NCBI GenBank assembly: GCA_021604865.1
Contig: BQJU01000008.1
Location: forward strand, 105,446 to 152,217
Reading direction: 5' to 3'
Origin: Saprospiraceae bacterium
GTDB lineage: Bacteria; Bacteroidota; Bacteroidia; Chitinophagales; Saprospiraceae
DNA: 46,772 nt
Within the stretch, counting starts at the first letter, position 1. The number at the start of each line of letters is the position of its first letter. Below the pieces are notes generated by a model. That model was not told where the DNA came from. It saw only the letters and a list, made by a program, of their open reading frames with translations, and made no database searches. This document shows positions 25,317-33,564 of the stretch, one piece after another. A program made the position numbers and the translations under genes.

Positions 25317-26690
25317 TCAAAACTCCCGTATCTTAATATTTCTAAAAGCCACCTCATCGCCATGATCCTGCAATAGGATGTGCCCTTCAGGCAGTTGACC
25401 GAAATTTTCCCATTGTTCGTATTTGCTTTTTTCCACCAAGGCTTTGAAAATCTGACTATGGCGATCAAATTCTACCACCAGAACATTGTTTAGCCAATGT
25501 TGTACCTTTCCGCCGTGCACTACAATACGGGCATTATTCCAGGCACCAACACCTTTAAACCTTTTACCGCCACTATTGGTAAAACTCTCTGCCCGAATGA
25601 GGTCGTATAATGAACCAACCATTCTGTTGCCATTTTTACCTTCTTTAGCATCCGGGTGTTTGTCATCATCCAAAATCTGAAATTCTAGTCCAATAGCAGA
25701 GCCTTCCCCCTTGTTCAATTCCGGGTCCACAAAATATTTAATGCCACTATTGGCCCCTTCACTGATTTTAAAATCAACACTTAATTCAAAATCGGAATAG
25801 GTATCTATAGTGACAATGTCGCCACCGTTTCGGGATTCTGCTCCACCGGAAGGCAAAACGGTCAAAATGCCCTCTTTCATCACCCAGCCCTTTTCAGGAA
25901 AATGATCCAGCTTAGCGCCCCGCCAGCCTTTGGTACTTTTTCCATCCCATAACAATCGCCAGCCTCTTCGTTTTTCGTTTTCCGTCAGTTGATTATTCAA
26001 ATAACTGATTTCGGGAACGTCCAAATCCACCTTCATTCTTGAAGCCTCCAGATTCGTTGTTTTTATCTTTATATTTTTCCACCTGACTGTTTTACCTTCC
26101 TGCTCTTTTTCACCAATGCTATGCACCTGAAAAGCAATGAACCCTTCGGCCGTCAGATCATCTACCAAATTGGCACACTGAATACCATTTATCCAGGTTC
26201 GGATATCGGCCCCGATGGCTTCTATCCGATAGTGATTCCATTCACCGGAAACAAATGCATGCTGACCTTTGGGATTTCTGCTTAAGGGATACAGCCAGTC
26301 TCTTCTGGCCTCATCATAAATACCTCCCGCCCATTTTCTGGGACTGGTTTCTATCTCACATTGATACCCATGTACCCGACCATTCTGGTAATCCGCTTTG
26401 CTCAGGCTTCTGAATTGCACGCCCGAATTCAAGCCGTTTTCAACAAACACCTCAAATTCCAAAATAAAGTCACTATAGACCTTTTTGGTGGCCAAAAAAC
26501 TATTGGGTGTGTTTAGCTTGGAAATGCCGACCATTTCTCCGTTTTCTACTTTATAGGTGGCCTCACCATTGAGTTGTTGGAAATTGGAAAAGTCCTTTCC
26601 ATTAAAAAGCATTTCCCAACCATCCTGGGCACATGCTGTAAAGGAAAACAGGATAAAAAAAACGGGGAGTATTATTGTTTGTTTTGACAT
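25317..26690 (-). CDS. DUF1080 (3-keto-disaccharide hydrolase-like) lipoprotein with two domains
   Basis: I chose the start at 26690 because it gives a lipoprotein signal (hydrophobic run to S-F-T-A-C, Cys about residue 20); the frame is open to 26747. The 457-residue product has two concanavalin-like DUF1080 domains, at about 25-215 and 240-457, each beginning with W-x-x-L-F/W-x-G-K ([10 protein letters not shown] and [10 protein letters not shown]) and ending with F-R/W-K-N-I-K-I. The family includes hydrolases of 3-keto sugars, which fits the Gfo/Idh/MocA oxidoreductase that follows. It is the first gene of the hexuronate operon, with two palindromes upstream. Confidence 0.88.
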   Translation of the reverse strand: MSKQTIILPVFFILFSFTACAQDGWEMLFNGKDFSNFQQLNGEATYKVENGEMVGISKLNTPNSFLATKKVYSDFILEFEVFVENGLNSGVQFRSLSKADYQNGRVHGYQCEIETSPRKWAGGIYDEARRDWLYPLSRNPKGQHAFVSGEWNHYRIEAIGADIRTWINGIQCANLVDDLTAEGFIAFQVHSIGEKEQEGKTVRWKNIKIKTTNLEASRMKVDLDVPEISYLNNQLTENEKRRGWRLLWDGKSTKGWRGAKLDHFPEKGWVMKEGILTVLPSGGAESRNGGDIVTIDTYSDFELSVDFKISEGANSGIKYFVDPELNKGEGSAIGLEFQILDDDKHPDAKEGKNGNRMVGSLYDLIRAESFTNSGGKRFKGVGAWNNARIVVHGGKVQHWLNNVLVVEFDRHSQIFKALVEKSKYEQWENFGQLPEGHILLQDHGDEVAFRNIKIREF

Positions 26691-26727
26691 AGCATTAGGG
26701 TTGCTTTTCCTGGTATGTTTTGGTGAT

Positions 26728-26747
26728 TTGACAAATTTCGTTGTCAA
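26728..26747. promoter_or_regulatory. Operator-like inverted repeat upstream of the hexuronate operon
   Basis: TTGACAA (26728-26734) and TTGTCAA (26741-26747) are perfect inverted 7-mers with a 6-base spacer, 38-57 bases upstream of the chosen DUF1080 start. The dyad size and position suit a dimeric repressor. No regulator gene of the GntR or LacI type is in the window, so the binding protein is unknown. Confidence 0.5.
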
Positions 26748-26762
26748 TGAAGGTATTCTTTT

Positions 26763-26780
26763 GATCTCTACCGAGAGATC
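26763..26780. promoter_or_regulatory. Perfect palindrome GATCTCT-ACCG-AGAGATC
   Basis: Two perfect 7-base arms with a 4-base loop lie 16 bases beyond the other dyad upstream of the DUF1080 gene. It may be a second operator half or a short hairpin in the leader. It has no T-run, so it is not an intrinsic terminator. Confidence 0.45.
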
Positions 26781-26875
26781 CGTAAGCGTATGTTATTAAC
26801 GAAGATAAAAATATTTTCACCAAGAAATACAGATAAACAACCAACAATGGGAAAGAGGCCCTAGTGGATATTAAG

Positions 26876-27017
26876 AGAGTTGTTTCGCAGGGACAGGGCA
26901 GTAGGATGACTGAGTGGCCCTGCAAGGTGAATGCTTGGTCGGCATTCAAGCGAAGGAACGCGCCAGCGATGGGAAGCCATCCGTTTTAACCTTGACATCC
27001 CCCTCCGAAACAACTCT
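26876..27017. repeat. 142-bp hairpin-like element with 17-base terminal inverted repeats
   Basis: AGAGTTGTTTCGCAGGG (26876-26892) pairs with CCCTCCGAAACAACTCT (27001-27017) with one mismatch. Between them lie further local stems: CAGGGC...GCCCTG (about 26890-26926), GAATGC...GCATTC (about 26928-26947) and GATGG...CCATC (about 26968-26981). The left 19 bases also occur exactly inside the CHASE2 gene at 13641-13659. This could be a miniature inverted-repeat element or a structured RNA. No coding capacity was seen. Confidence 0.55.
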
Positions 27018-27105
27018 ACTATTCCGGATGGCGTTATTATCAAAGAAAATGTGTGTTTTCGGAAAGAGGATAAGGGCATGAAAGAAAGCATGTCTGGGAG
27101 TACAT

Positions 27106-27156
27106 TTGGTCGGCTCATACGAGGCTAAGCCGACCAACACGCCACCTCCAAACATG
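27106..27156. repeat. Hairpin plus CCTCCAAACATG motif, interspersed family copy C
   Basis: TTGGTCGGCT (27106-27115) and AGCCGACCAA (27128-27137) form a perfect 10-bp stem with a 12-base loop. The family motif CCTCCAAACATG follows at 27145-27156. It lies just past the stop of the small gene at 27167-27316 and could end its transcript, though no T-tract is present. Confidence 0.6.
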
Positions 27157-27166
27157 CACTAAAGGG

Positions 27167-27316
27167 TCAGGGAAGGACTATTTTGGAAGTTTCTACACCT
27201 TCGGTTTTCTTTCCCGAGCTGTTTGGTCCTAATGGCACCAGTGTCAGGAATAGGGTAAGCAACGCTCCAATGACAATAGCCCAGGCTAGGGTCAGAAGGA
27301 TTCTATAATTTTTCAT
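27167..27316 (-). CDS. Small single-TM protein (49 aa)
   Basis: The ATG at 27314-27316 opens a 49-codon frame ending with TGA at 27167-27169. Residues 5-28 form one strong hydrophobic helix (I-L-L-T-L-A-W-A-I-V-I-G-A-L-L-T-L-F), preceded by M-K-N-Y-R and followed by a polar tail with G-K-K-T-E-G-V-E-T. The positive-inside pattern suggests the N-terminus is cytoplasmic. It lies 73 bases after the cytochrome c gene on the same strand, so it may be a small partner of that protein. No family was recognised, and expression is uncertain because of its size. Confidence 0.55.
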   Translation of the reverse strand: MKNYRILLTLAWAIVIGALLTLFLTLVPLGPNSSGKKTEGVETSKIVLP

Positions 27317-27389
27317 GGCTTAAAAGTTTGTATAAGCGTATGTTTAGAAACGGGGACAGTATACCATCCCCGTTTGCAGAGAATGAATT

Positions 27390-27989
27390 TTAGTTTACTG
27401 GAGGAATCGGCTTAGCCACCGTATTATTGATAGGCGGCAGCGTCTGCAGAAAAGCAAATATTGATTTAAGATCCTCGTCTGTCATATTTTTATAAATAAA
27501 CCAGGGCATAGGCGGTAAAAGCGGTCGACTTTGATCCATCCCCTTTAATTTACCTTCTCTAATGGCTTTGATAAATTGTGCTTCCGACCAGTTGCCAATA
27601 CCGGTGTCATCGGGTGTAAGATTAGCAGAAAAAGAAGTACCCCAGGGCCCCATTCCGGTAGTAAAATCTGTTGAGAATACCATGTAATCCTTCAAAATTG
27701 ATTTATCCTTGATTTCTGGCAATTGTTGGTTGGCGGGAGCACCTGACATACGCCGTTTAAAATCAATTTCAAATCCGACAGGTAACATAATTTTGGGTGA
27801 ATGACAATCGTCACAGCCAATAACACTGACCAGATATTCTCCTCGTTTCACCCTGTTTTGTTGTGTAGTTTTTTCACTCTCCAAAGCCGATGAATTATCG
27901 GTTTTAGGAAGTGGGTTATCCTTTTGCGTGCATTTTACCAGTAAAAAACTAATGAGCAAAAGGCTTGCGAAAATGGTGATAGCTTTCAT
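27390..27989 (-). CDS. Cytochrome c-type lipoprotein, single heme
   Basis: The 199-residue protein has a lipoprotein signal ending L-L-V-K-C with Cys20 as the likely lipid site. The single heme-binding motif C59-D-D-C62-H63 lies in a typical context (R-G-E-Y-L-V-S-V-I-G-C). The P-P-M-P-W motif near residue 160 supplies the probable axial Met. The terminal helix L-K-S-I-F-A-F-L-Q-T-L-P-P is the standard C-terminal helix of class I cytochromes. It would carry electrons in the periplasm, anchored to a membrane. It is not linked to an oxidase gene here, so its redox partner is unknown. Confidence 0.9.
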   Translation of the reverse strand: MKAITIFASLLLISFLLVKCTQKDNPLPKTDNSSALESEKTTQQNRVKRGEYLVSVIGCDDCHSPKIMLPVGFEIDFKRRMSGAPANQQLPEIKDKSILKDYMVFSTDFTTGMGPWGTSFSANLTPDDTGIGNWSEAQFIKAIREGKLKGMDQSRPLLPPMPWFIYKNMTDEDLKSIFAFLQTLPPINNTVAKPIPPVN

Positions 27990-28302
27990 GATTAAGTGAT
28001 TTTAAAGAATAAAATTTACGGTGCAAAGATGCAAGCAATAGGCACTCCCACGATATAGCATGTTTGTGTGAAAGAATAGGAGTAATGGTCGCCGCCTCAC
28101 ATAAATGGTTGATTTGGACAACCAGACCTGTTTTACCCACCAATGGAGGAGATTATTAGATGGAGAATGGGTATCGTTATACTAACGGCAACTCAGGTTT
28201 CAATTAAGAAAAGATTCACCGCAGAAGTCCTCTTGCACCAGGGTAGGCTGGATATGGATAGAAGGGCGTTTGACTACACCATACCGATTCCCCTGCTTGT
28301 GT
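27990..28302. other. Intergenic region, no feature seen
   Basis: This 313-base stretch separates the cytochrome c start from the end of the response-regulator gene. I see no coding frame, stable hairpin or clear TAnnTTTG promoter. Only a short fragment TTCACCGCAGA near 28214 resembles an element at about 42640. Confidence 0.5.
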
Positions 28303-28959
28303 CTAATCGGTAAGTTTGTCCTTCAGGGCTTTCAGCACCGCCTCAGTTTTGGAATTCACCTGCAATTTTTCATAAATATGCCGAATGTGGGAACGCACAG
28401 TATCCATACTGATAAAATGTTCGTCGGCGATGAGCTTGTAAGAGTGGCCTTTCATGAGACTTTTTAAGATATCCAGTTCACGAGAGGAAAGGTTATAATC
28501 GGGTTTGGGCTGGTCTACTGGAGGCTGTTGTTGGAAAAACTGCAAAACCTTGCGGGCAATACTGGAAGTCATAGGCGATCCACCCTGCTGCGCATCGTGG
28601 ATGGCGTCAATGATTTCCGAAGGTGGGGTACGTTTGAGCAAGTAACCTGCTGCGCCGTTGCGGATGGCACTGAAAATCTTTTCCTCTTCCTCAAAAACAG
28701 TCAATATAAGCACTTGCGCCTGGGGGCGAATAGCTTTCACAATGGCTGTAGCTTCGATACCCGACCTGCCCGGCATGTCAATATCCATGAGTATTACATC
28801 GGGTGCCAATCCAGGGATTTGCATTTCAAGATTACCTGCATCAGGAAAAGCACCGACAAACTCCAAAGTGGGCGTGGCTTTCAACATAAAGGTCATGCCT
28901 TCGCGGAGATCACGGTTGTCTTCGTATAGGAGAATTCGTATTTTTTGTTCCGTTTGCAT
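28303..28959 (-). CDS. NarL/LuxR-type response regulator
   Basis: The 218-residue protein has an N-terminal receiver domain (about 7-125) with acidic pocket E13-D14, phospho-acceptor Asp59 in V-I-L-M-D-I-D-M-P-G and the L-L-K-R-T-P-P loop carrying the conserved Lys. A LuxR-type helix-turn-helix follows at about 150-212 (L-S-S-R-E-L-D-I-L-K-S-L-M-K-G, then D-T-V-R-S-H-I-R-H-I-Y-E-K-L-Q-V). It lies 79 bases after the sensor kinase gene on the same strand, so the two are a cognate pair. The target genes are not evident. Confidence 0.95.
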   Translation of the reverse strand: MQTEQKIRILLYEDNRDLREGMTFMLKATPTLEFVGAFPDAGNLEMQIPGLAPDVILMDIDMPGRSGIEATAIVKAIRPQAQVLILTVFEEEEKIFSAIRNGAAGYLLKRTPPSEIIDAIHDAQQGGSPMTSSIARKVLQFFQQQPPVDQPKPDYNLSSRELDILKSLMKGHSYKLIADEHFISMDTVRSHIRHIYEKLQVNSKTEAVLKALKDKLTD

Positions 28960-29038
28960 AATACAAAGATCGTTTCTGATTTTTCATTCTGGTATAGCAT
29001 AAAGGGGTGAAAGTTGGCGAAAGAGAATGAGTGGGGGC

Positions 29039-32000
29039 TCAAAGTTTCACTTTTACTACTACCCTGGTTCCTATATCTTTTTCTGAATAAACCTCTGCGG
29101 TACCACCAATTTCCTCTGCCCTTTTCTGCATATTTTGTAACCCGTTGCCGCCGTTGCCTGCCGGAGTGTCTGTTAAATTAAAGCCTTTTCCGTTATCGCT
29201 GATTTCCATCAACAGTATGCCTTTTTTCAAATTTAAAGAAAGTTCCACCACCGTAGCGTCGGCATATTTGGCAGCATTATTCACGGCTTCTTTAAAAATG
29301 AGGTAAAGATTGCGCCGAACCTCAGCAGGAAGGGATTTGCCTGAAAAGCCCTCTCCGATATTCTGCTTGAAGGCTACATCCCGAGCTTCGAGCAAGCGCA
29401 GGCCAAATTCGGTCATGCGGGTAGCGAGGTCTTCCAGTTGGTCATTCTTGCGTTTCATCGCCCATACAATATCCTGCATGCTTTCCGATAAATTGGTGGC
29501 ACTTATACTGATCCGTTGGAGCAAAGAAGTTACCTCCGGTATATCATCGCCGACCTGTTGTTTAGCAAATTCGCTAAAAAACCGGATACTACTCAGGGTG
29601 CTGCCCATCTCGTCGTGAAGGTCGCGGGCAAGGCTTTCCCGAAAAGCTTCCAGCCGTTGACGCTGTTGACTACGATAGTGCCAAATGCCAAATAATATCA
29701 GGCCAGTCAATAAAACCATTGACACTTGAAAATACCAACGTTTGACCATTACAGGAATAACTTTAACCAAAACATGTGCGCCCGTTTCATTCCAGATGCC
29801 ATCGTTATTGGCTGCTTTCACCCGAAAGAGGTACTCGCCCTCATCGAGATTGGTGTAGGTAGCGATTTTGAGGTCGGTATAAACCCAATCGGTGTTAAAC
29901 CCTTCCAGTTTGTAGGCATAGCGATTGCGCGTTGGCTGGTTGAAATTGAGGGCAGCAAATTCGATAGAGAAGATGTCCTCACCGGGATTGATAACCAGCA
30001 AGGTATCCTGCTCAGCAGAATTGATGCGTGGAAACAGGCCCATAAAACGGAATTTTTTTATCACCGTGGGGTTGCGCGGCTGGTTCATTACTTTGGTTTC
30101 GGTGATGACCACCGGCGGGGGGACCAAATTGCGGCGCAGTAGCGCTGGATCGAAATAGTTGAAAGCATTCTGAAATCCGACAAACATCATACCATCGGCG
30201 GTCATGTTCAAACCATCGGTCACAATGTTTTTAAACAATCCATCGGCCGTGCCGTAATAAGTAAAATTTCCCGTTGCAGGGTCTAAGCAGTGCAGCAAGT
30301 GGCTGGAATTGCACCAGATGCGCCCCTGCCGGTCTTGTTCTATGTAATAAACCTGGTTGCTGTGCAGGCCATTTTCCAGGTTGAACTTGCGCAAAACCCG
30401 ACAGTTGATATCCATTTCCAGGAGGCAGTCATGACTTGTAGCATACAAGCGACCATTAGCCGCCAAAAGTACATCCGACCATTGGTTAAAATCAGCCTCG
30501 GCATTTTTCACCTCAAAAAGGGTGGCCAGACGGGTGTTTGGGTCAAAATTGATGGGCTGATTGTAGTTTGCCAGCCAGAGGTTGCCATTGCCATCAAGGC
30601 ACATATTTGTGATCCGCAGTCTGCCTGTATCATTATACGCCTCTCCGGGCAATTCCACCTCTTCCATGCTGTCAATTTCCGGATTGTAATAAAAAAGGCC
30701 GCCAATATTGGTGCCAAACCACAGCCTGCCATCCCGGTCTTCCAGACAAGACAAGACATTGCATTTGCTGTCGAGCCTTTTGGAATAACATTCCCAGTTG
30801 CGCCATTGTCCCGTATGGGGATCAAAACGACTGACGCCCTCCGTGCCGGCCCAGATATAGCCGCTGCGGTCTTGCATCGAACACAGGATGCCATTGTTTT
30901 TCAGTCCGGAATTGTCGGTGTGATACTGGACAAAGGTATTTTGCTTTTTGTTCCATTTGAACCAACCGCTTCCCCACATCGCAATGAAGTAGGTATGTCC
31001 GGAGGGATCGGTTTTGTCCTGAATCGCTCCAGACATGAGGCTGAATTGCCCAAATTTATTGTCGACCGGCAAAATGACCCGACCAAAGCGCAGGGCTGTG
31101 GGGGCGTAATGCTCCAGTCCTGCCTCCGTACCGATCCAGATGCTGCCATCTGCCTGGTCTTTGAAGAGGCTGGAGGCAATGTAGTTGTTGTGGGTAAACG
31201 GATCTTGCGGATCGGGTGGAAATTGCAGGCTTTCTCCCGTTTCCGGGTAATAAATAAAGAGGCCATGCACCCCTCCGCCCAGCCAAAGGAAGGGCTCTCC
31301 TATATCGGAAACATCAGGCAGGATGACGGTAGTAATGGGCGTACCATCGGGATAATCCAGCAGGGAGTCCAGTGCCGGGTCGTAGGTAGCCAGCCCTTTA
31401 AACCAGGAAGTGACCCATAGCTTGCCACATTGATCTTCTGCGACACATAGGGCGGCGGCACCAACCATCGGGTTTTCGGGTGTTTCGGTGGCGAATTTTC
31501 TCAGTTTTTTTGTTTTGGTATCAAAATAGGAAATGATGGCCCGGTCGATCAGCCAGATTTTTCCACTGCGGTCGAGGTAACTGGTGTAATAGCCGGCATA
31601 CGTTATATCAATTGGATAAGAAATGACCTCCCCGCTTAGCAGGTCAAAAGAATGCATCGCCTTCTCTCCGTTGACCCAACCTCTCCCCCATTCATCAAAG
31701 AGTACCTTGCCGGTGCCATCGTTATTGAGGGAGTCTTCGTTTTCAGGCAAAATGAATCGTCGAAATTCCAGGGTGGCCGGATCAATGCGGCAGACGCCCT
31801 TATTGCCGGTGGTCCAGATGCTGCCATCCGGTGCCAGGGTCAGGTTTTTGACAAAATTATCGGGAAGGCTGGCAGGATTGACAGGATCGTAATGAAACTG
31901 GCGGAAGTTGTGCCCGTCAAAGCGGTTCAAGCCATTGAGCGTAGCCACCCACAGAAAGCCCAGCTGGTCTTTGGTAATATCCTTGATAAAATCACTGCTC

Positions 32001-32104
32001 AGCCCCTGATCGGTTGAATAATGCACAAAGGAGCTCAGCCCGGGCTGCGCCAAGAGGGTAAAGCGGACAAACACTCCCAATAAAAGGCTAAAATGTTTGC
32101 ACAA
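29039..32104 (-). CDS. Propeller/Y_Y_Y sensor histidine kinase (HisKA_3 type)
   Basis: This 1021-residue sensor begins with a signal peptide (about 1-20, ending T-L-L-A-Q). It continues with two-component-regulator propeller repeats (about 25-690, recurrent G-x-I-W-x-G-T and L-W-F-G-T), a Y_Y_Y domain (about 720-785), one TM helix (about 791-810) and a HisKA_3 domain with phospho-acceptor His830 in A-R-D-L-H-D-E-M-G-S. It ends with a HATPase_c domain (N-box E-A-V-N-N-A-A-K-Y near 939, then D-N-G-K-G-F). There is no receiver domain, so it acts on the regulator encoded downstream. The start appears to be TTG at 32104, because no ATG gives a signal peptide. Related sensors detect glycans in Bacteroidota. 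Confidence 0.93.
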   Translation of the reverse strand: MCKHFSLLLGVFVRFTLLAQPGLSSFVHYSTDQGLSSDFIKDITKDQLGFLWVATLNGLNRFDGHNFRQFHYDPVNPASLPDNFVKNLTLAPDGSIWTTGNKGVCRIDPATLEFRRFILPENEDSLNNDGTGKVLFDEWGRGWVNGEKAMHSFDLLSGEVISYPIDITYAGYYTSYLDRSGKIWLIDRAIISYFDTKTKKLRKFATETPENPMVGAAALCVAEDQCGKLWVTSWFKGLATYDPALDSLLDYPDGTPITTVILPDVSDIGEPFLWLGGGVHGLFIYYPETGESLQFPPDPQDPFTHNNYIASSLFKDQADGSIWIGTEAGLEHYAPTALRFGRVILPVDNKFGQFSLMSGAIQDKTDPSGHTYFIAMWGSGWFKWNKKQNTFVQYHTDNSGLKNNGILCSMQDRSGYIWAGTEGVSRFDPHTGQWRNWECYSKRLDSKCNVLSCLEDRDGRLWFGTNIGGLFYYNPEIDSMEEVELPGEAYNDTGRLRITNMCLDGNGNLWLANYNQPINFDPNTRLATLFEVKNAEADFNQWSDVLLAANGRLYATSHDCLLEMDINCRVLRKFNLENGLHSNQVYYIEQDRQGRIWCNSSHLLHCLDPATGNFTYYGTADGLFKNIVTDGLNMTADGMMFVGFQNAFNYFDPALLRRNLVPPPVVITETKVMNQPRNPTVIKKFRFMGLFPRINSAEQDTLLVINPGEDIFSIEFAALNFNQPTRNRYAYKLEGFNTDWVYTDLKIATYTNLDEGEYLFRVKAANNDGIWNETGAHVLVKVIPVMVKRWYFQVSMVLLTGLILFGIWHYRSQQRQRLEAFRESLARDLHDEMGSTLSSIRFFSEFAKQQVGDDIPEVTSLLQRISISATNLSESMQDIVWAMKRKNDQLEDLATRMTEFGLRLLEARDVAFKQNIGEGFSGKSLPAEVRRNLYLIFKEAVNNAAKYADATVVELSLNLKKGILLMEISDNGKGFNLTDTPAGNGGNGLQNMQKRAEEIGGTAEVYSEKDIGTRVVVKVKL

Positions 32105-32331
32105 TTGGCGAAGGTTTGGGTTGTCAAAATAGTTTGTTAATTGTTTTATAAAAATACGAAAAAATTGGTGGTTGTAGTAGATTTTATTGGCAGCGAGGGT
32201 GAAATATTGGCCTGGAAAAGTTTATCTTTATCTTGCCCCATTAGAGCGGAGAAGGCAGGAAGGCATAACTTCCTCTCTACTAACTCCGCTCCGCTAATAA
32301 CTCTTTGTCTATTATATCAAAAACATTACCT

Positions 32332-32982
32332 ATGGCAGACTTAACACCCGAAGGAAAATGCCTTTTTTGCGAGCAGACTTACAACAAATCCGGCATATCC
32401 CGGCACCTGGCTACCCATCTAAAAAAGATGGACAAGGTCGACAAGAAAAAATCCCTCCATCTCAGAGTAGAAGCGGGCCCCTATTTTCTAAACCTGCTTA
32501 TGGATGGAGATGCCAAGTTGAGTGATTTGGATGGTTTCCTTCGCGCCATCTGGCTAGAGTGTTGTGGTCATCTGAGTCAGTTTTCCTACGGCAGGTGGAA
32601 TGAGGAAATAAGGCTTTCTCTAAAATGCCAGCGGATATTTGAAAAAGGCACAAAATTGTGGTACGCCTACGACTTCGGCTCCACCACAGAGTTGGACATT
32701 AAATGTATAGATGTCTATCCGGTTGCCGTAAAGGAAAAAATCCGCATCCTTTCCCGCAACGAGCCCTACAATTCTATTTGCGTTAATTGCAAGAAAAAAC
32801 CCGCTGTACAGGTCTGCACGGCTCATTGGGGCGAGGACGATGCTTATTTTTGTGAATACTGTGCAGAAAAACATGAAGTGGAATGTGAGGAGGGGGAATA
32901 TTCCATGTTTCCAATAGTAAATTCTCCTCGGATGGGTGTTTGTGGGTATACGGGAGGGATGATTGATGTGGAGCGGGATTGA
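32332..32982 (+). CDS. pRiA4b ORF-3-like protein with zinc-finger motifs
   Basis: I prefer the ATG at 32332, where the zinc finger starts directly; the frame is open from 32305. The protein of 216 residues starts with a C2H2 finger (C10-x2-C13-x11-H25-x3-H29). The middle part (about 38-130, L-R-V-E-A-G-P-Y-F-L-N-L-L and W-L-E-C-C-G-H-L-S-Q-F) follows the plasmid pRiA4b ORF-3 / IS1096 OrfB-like fold. A C-terminal Cys cluster (C-V-N-C, then C-E-Y-C-A-E-K-H) looks like a second zinc site. Such proteins are common on mobile DNA, but their biochemical role is not established. It sits right at the edge of a patch of gene debris. Confidence 0.75.
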   Translation: MADLTPEGKCLFCEQTYNKSGISRHLATHLKKMDKVDKKKSLHLRVEAGPYFLNLLMDGDAKLSDLDGFLRAIWLECCGHLSQFSYGRWNEEIRLSLKCQRIFEKGTKLWYAYDFGSTTELDIKCIDVYPVAVKEKIRILSRNEPYNSICVNCKKKPAVQVCTAHWGEDDAYFCEYCAEKHEVECEEGEYSMFPIVNSPRMGVCGYTGGMIDVERD

Positions 32983-32994
32983 GGGTTTTGTGAC

Positions 32995-33046
32995 TGTGGA
33001 AAATATCTTTTCTAATGCGGATTGGTATAAAACGGCAATGGCATGA
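32995..33046 (+). pseudogene. 52-bp exact copy of the 3' end of the candidate immunity gene
   Basis: Bases 32995-33046 are identical to 35356-35407, 2361 bases downstream, and both end exactly at the TGA of the frame that reads V-E-N-I-F-S-N-A-D-W-Y-K-T-A-M-A. The copy lies only 12 bases after the pRiA4b-like gene and has no body of its own. It is a truncated duplicate, and its perfect identity suggests a recent event or gene conversion. Confidence 0.85.
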
Positions 33047-33083
33047 AGTTCGCATTTCAAAAAATGGGACTTGAAAACGATTA

Positions 33084-33215
33084 ATGGTGAAAATACTTCC
33101 TGACGACAGGCAGATGTCCGTATTTCGCAGGCTTTGGTATGAAATTTACCCAGTATATAAATCTACGATCCATCGGAAAGAAACTTTGAACAGATATATT
33201 AGAGTTGATCTATGA
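33084..33215 (+). pseudogene. 5' fragment of a diverged paralogue of the candidate immunity gene
   Basis: A 43-codon frame begins at ATG 33084 and ends at TGA 33215. Its residues R-L-W-Y-E-I-Y-P align with R-I-W-H-E-L-Y-P of the intact gene at 34958-35407. Over 23 positions about nine are identical and most others similar, in the same distance from the start. The frame then stops early. It is best read as the decayed start of a second, more distant copy. Confidence 0.55.
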
Positions 33216-33270
33216 TTTGTATGGTCTAACTGAAGTAGAAATTCCGATTATTGAAAAAGGGAAGAGTTGA
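33193..33270 (+). pseudogene. C-terminal remnant of a DNA methyltransferase/type II restriction-modification protein
   Basis: A 25-codon stop-bounded stretch reads L-I-Y-D-L-Y-G-L-T-E-V-E-I-P-I-I-E and then stops. This matches the characteristic tail of N6-adenine methylases and combined restriction-modification enzymes (Y-x-L-Y-G-L-T-x-x-E-I-x-I-I/V-E). No body of such a gene is present upstream. It overlaps the end of the preceding fragment in another frame, so at least two unrelated pieces are joined here. Confidence 0.55.
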
Positions 33271-33564
33271 TGGAATACACTTCAAACAAAGATATGTGTA
33301 TAAATATTTTCTTCTGAAAAGTAGTTTTTGCAATAAAACTATATGCTGTCTGTTTCAATTAAACTAAAGTCTTCTACGTCTATTATTAGTAATAATCGGA
33401 ATATTTTTTTAAAAAAATATTAATTACAAAATAAAAGTTCATCATTTTGCAAGAAAATCGCTTTGGAAATCGTCTCTGTAATAGAGAGAAGAAAACAGCT
33501 ACAAGTTACTACGTGTCAAAATCGTAAAACATGATTTAAGGTTTTATTCAAATATCTCATTAGT
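33271..33564. other. AT-rich spacer with perfect 22-base AT palindrome
   Basis: No coding signal was seen in this AT-rich spacer before the gene at 33565. At 33400-33421 lies an uninterrupted 22-base palindrome made only of A and T (AATATTT and AAATATT ends around a T/A run). It could be a curved-DNA or protein-binding site, or simply a consequence of low GC in the island. Confidence 0.5.

Noticed and set aside
30290-31420. Long plus-strand open frame (376 codons) across the sensor kinase
   Set aside because: It is antisense to the propeller repeats of the kinase, which are strongly supported; the antisense product has no recognisable domain.
32231-32292. GC-rich inverted repeat AGCGGAG...CTCCGCT upstream of the pRiA4b-like gene as a terminator
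   Set aside because: The loop is long, there is no T-tract, and it lies between divergent genes, so a terminator role is unlikely.
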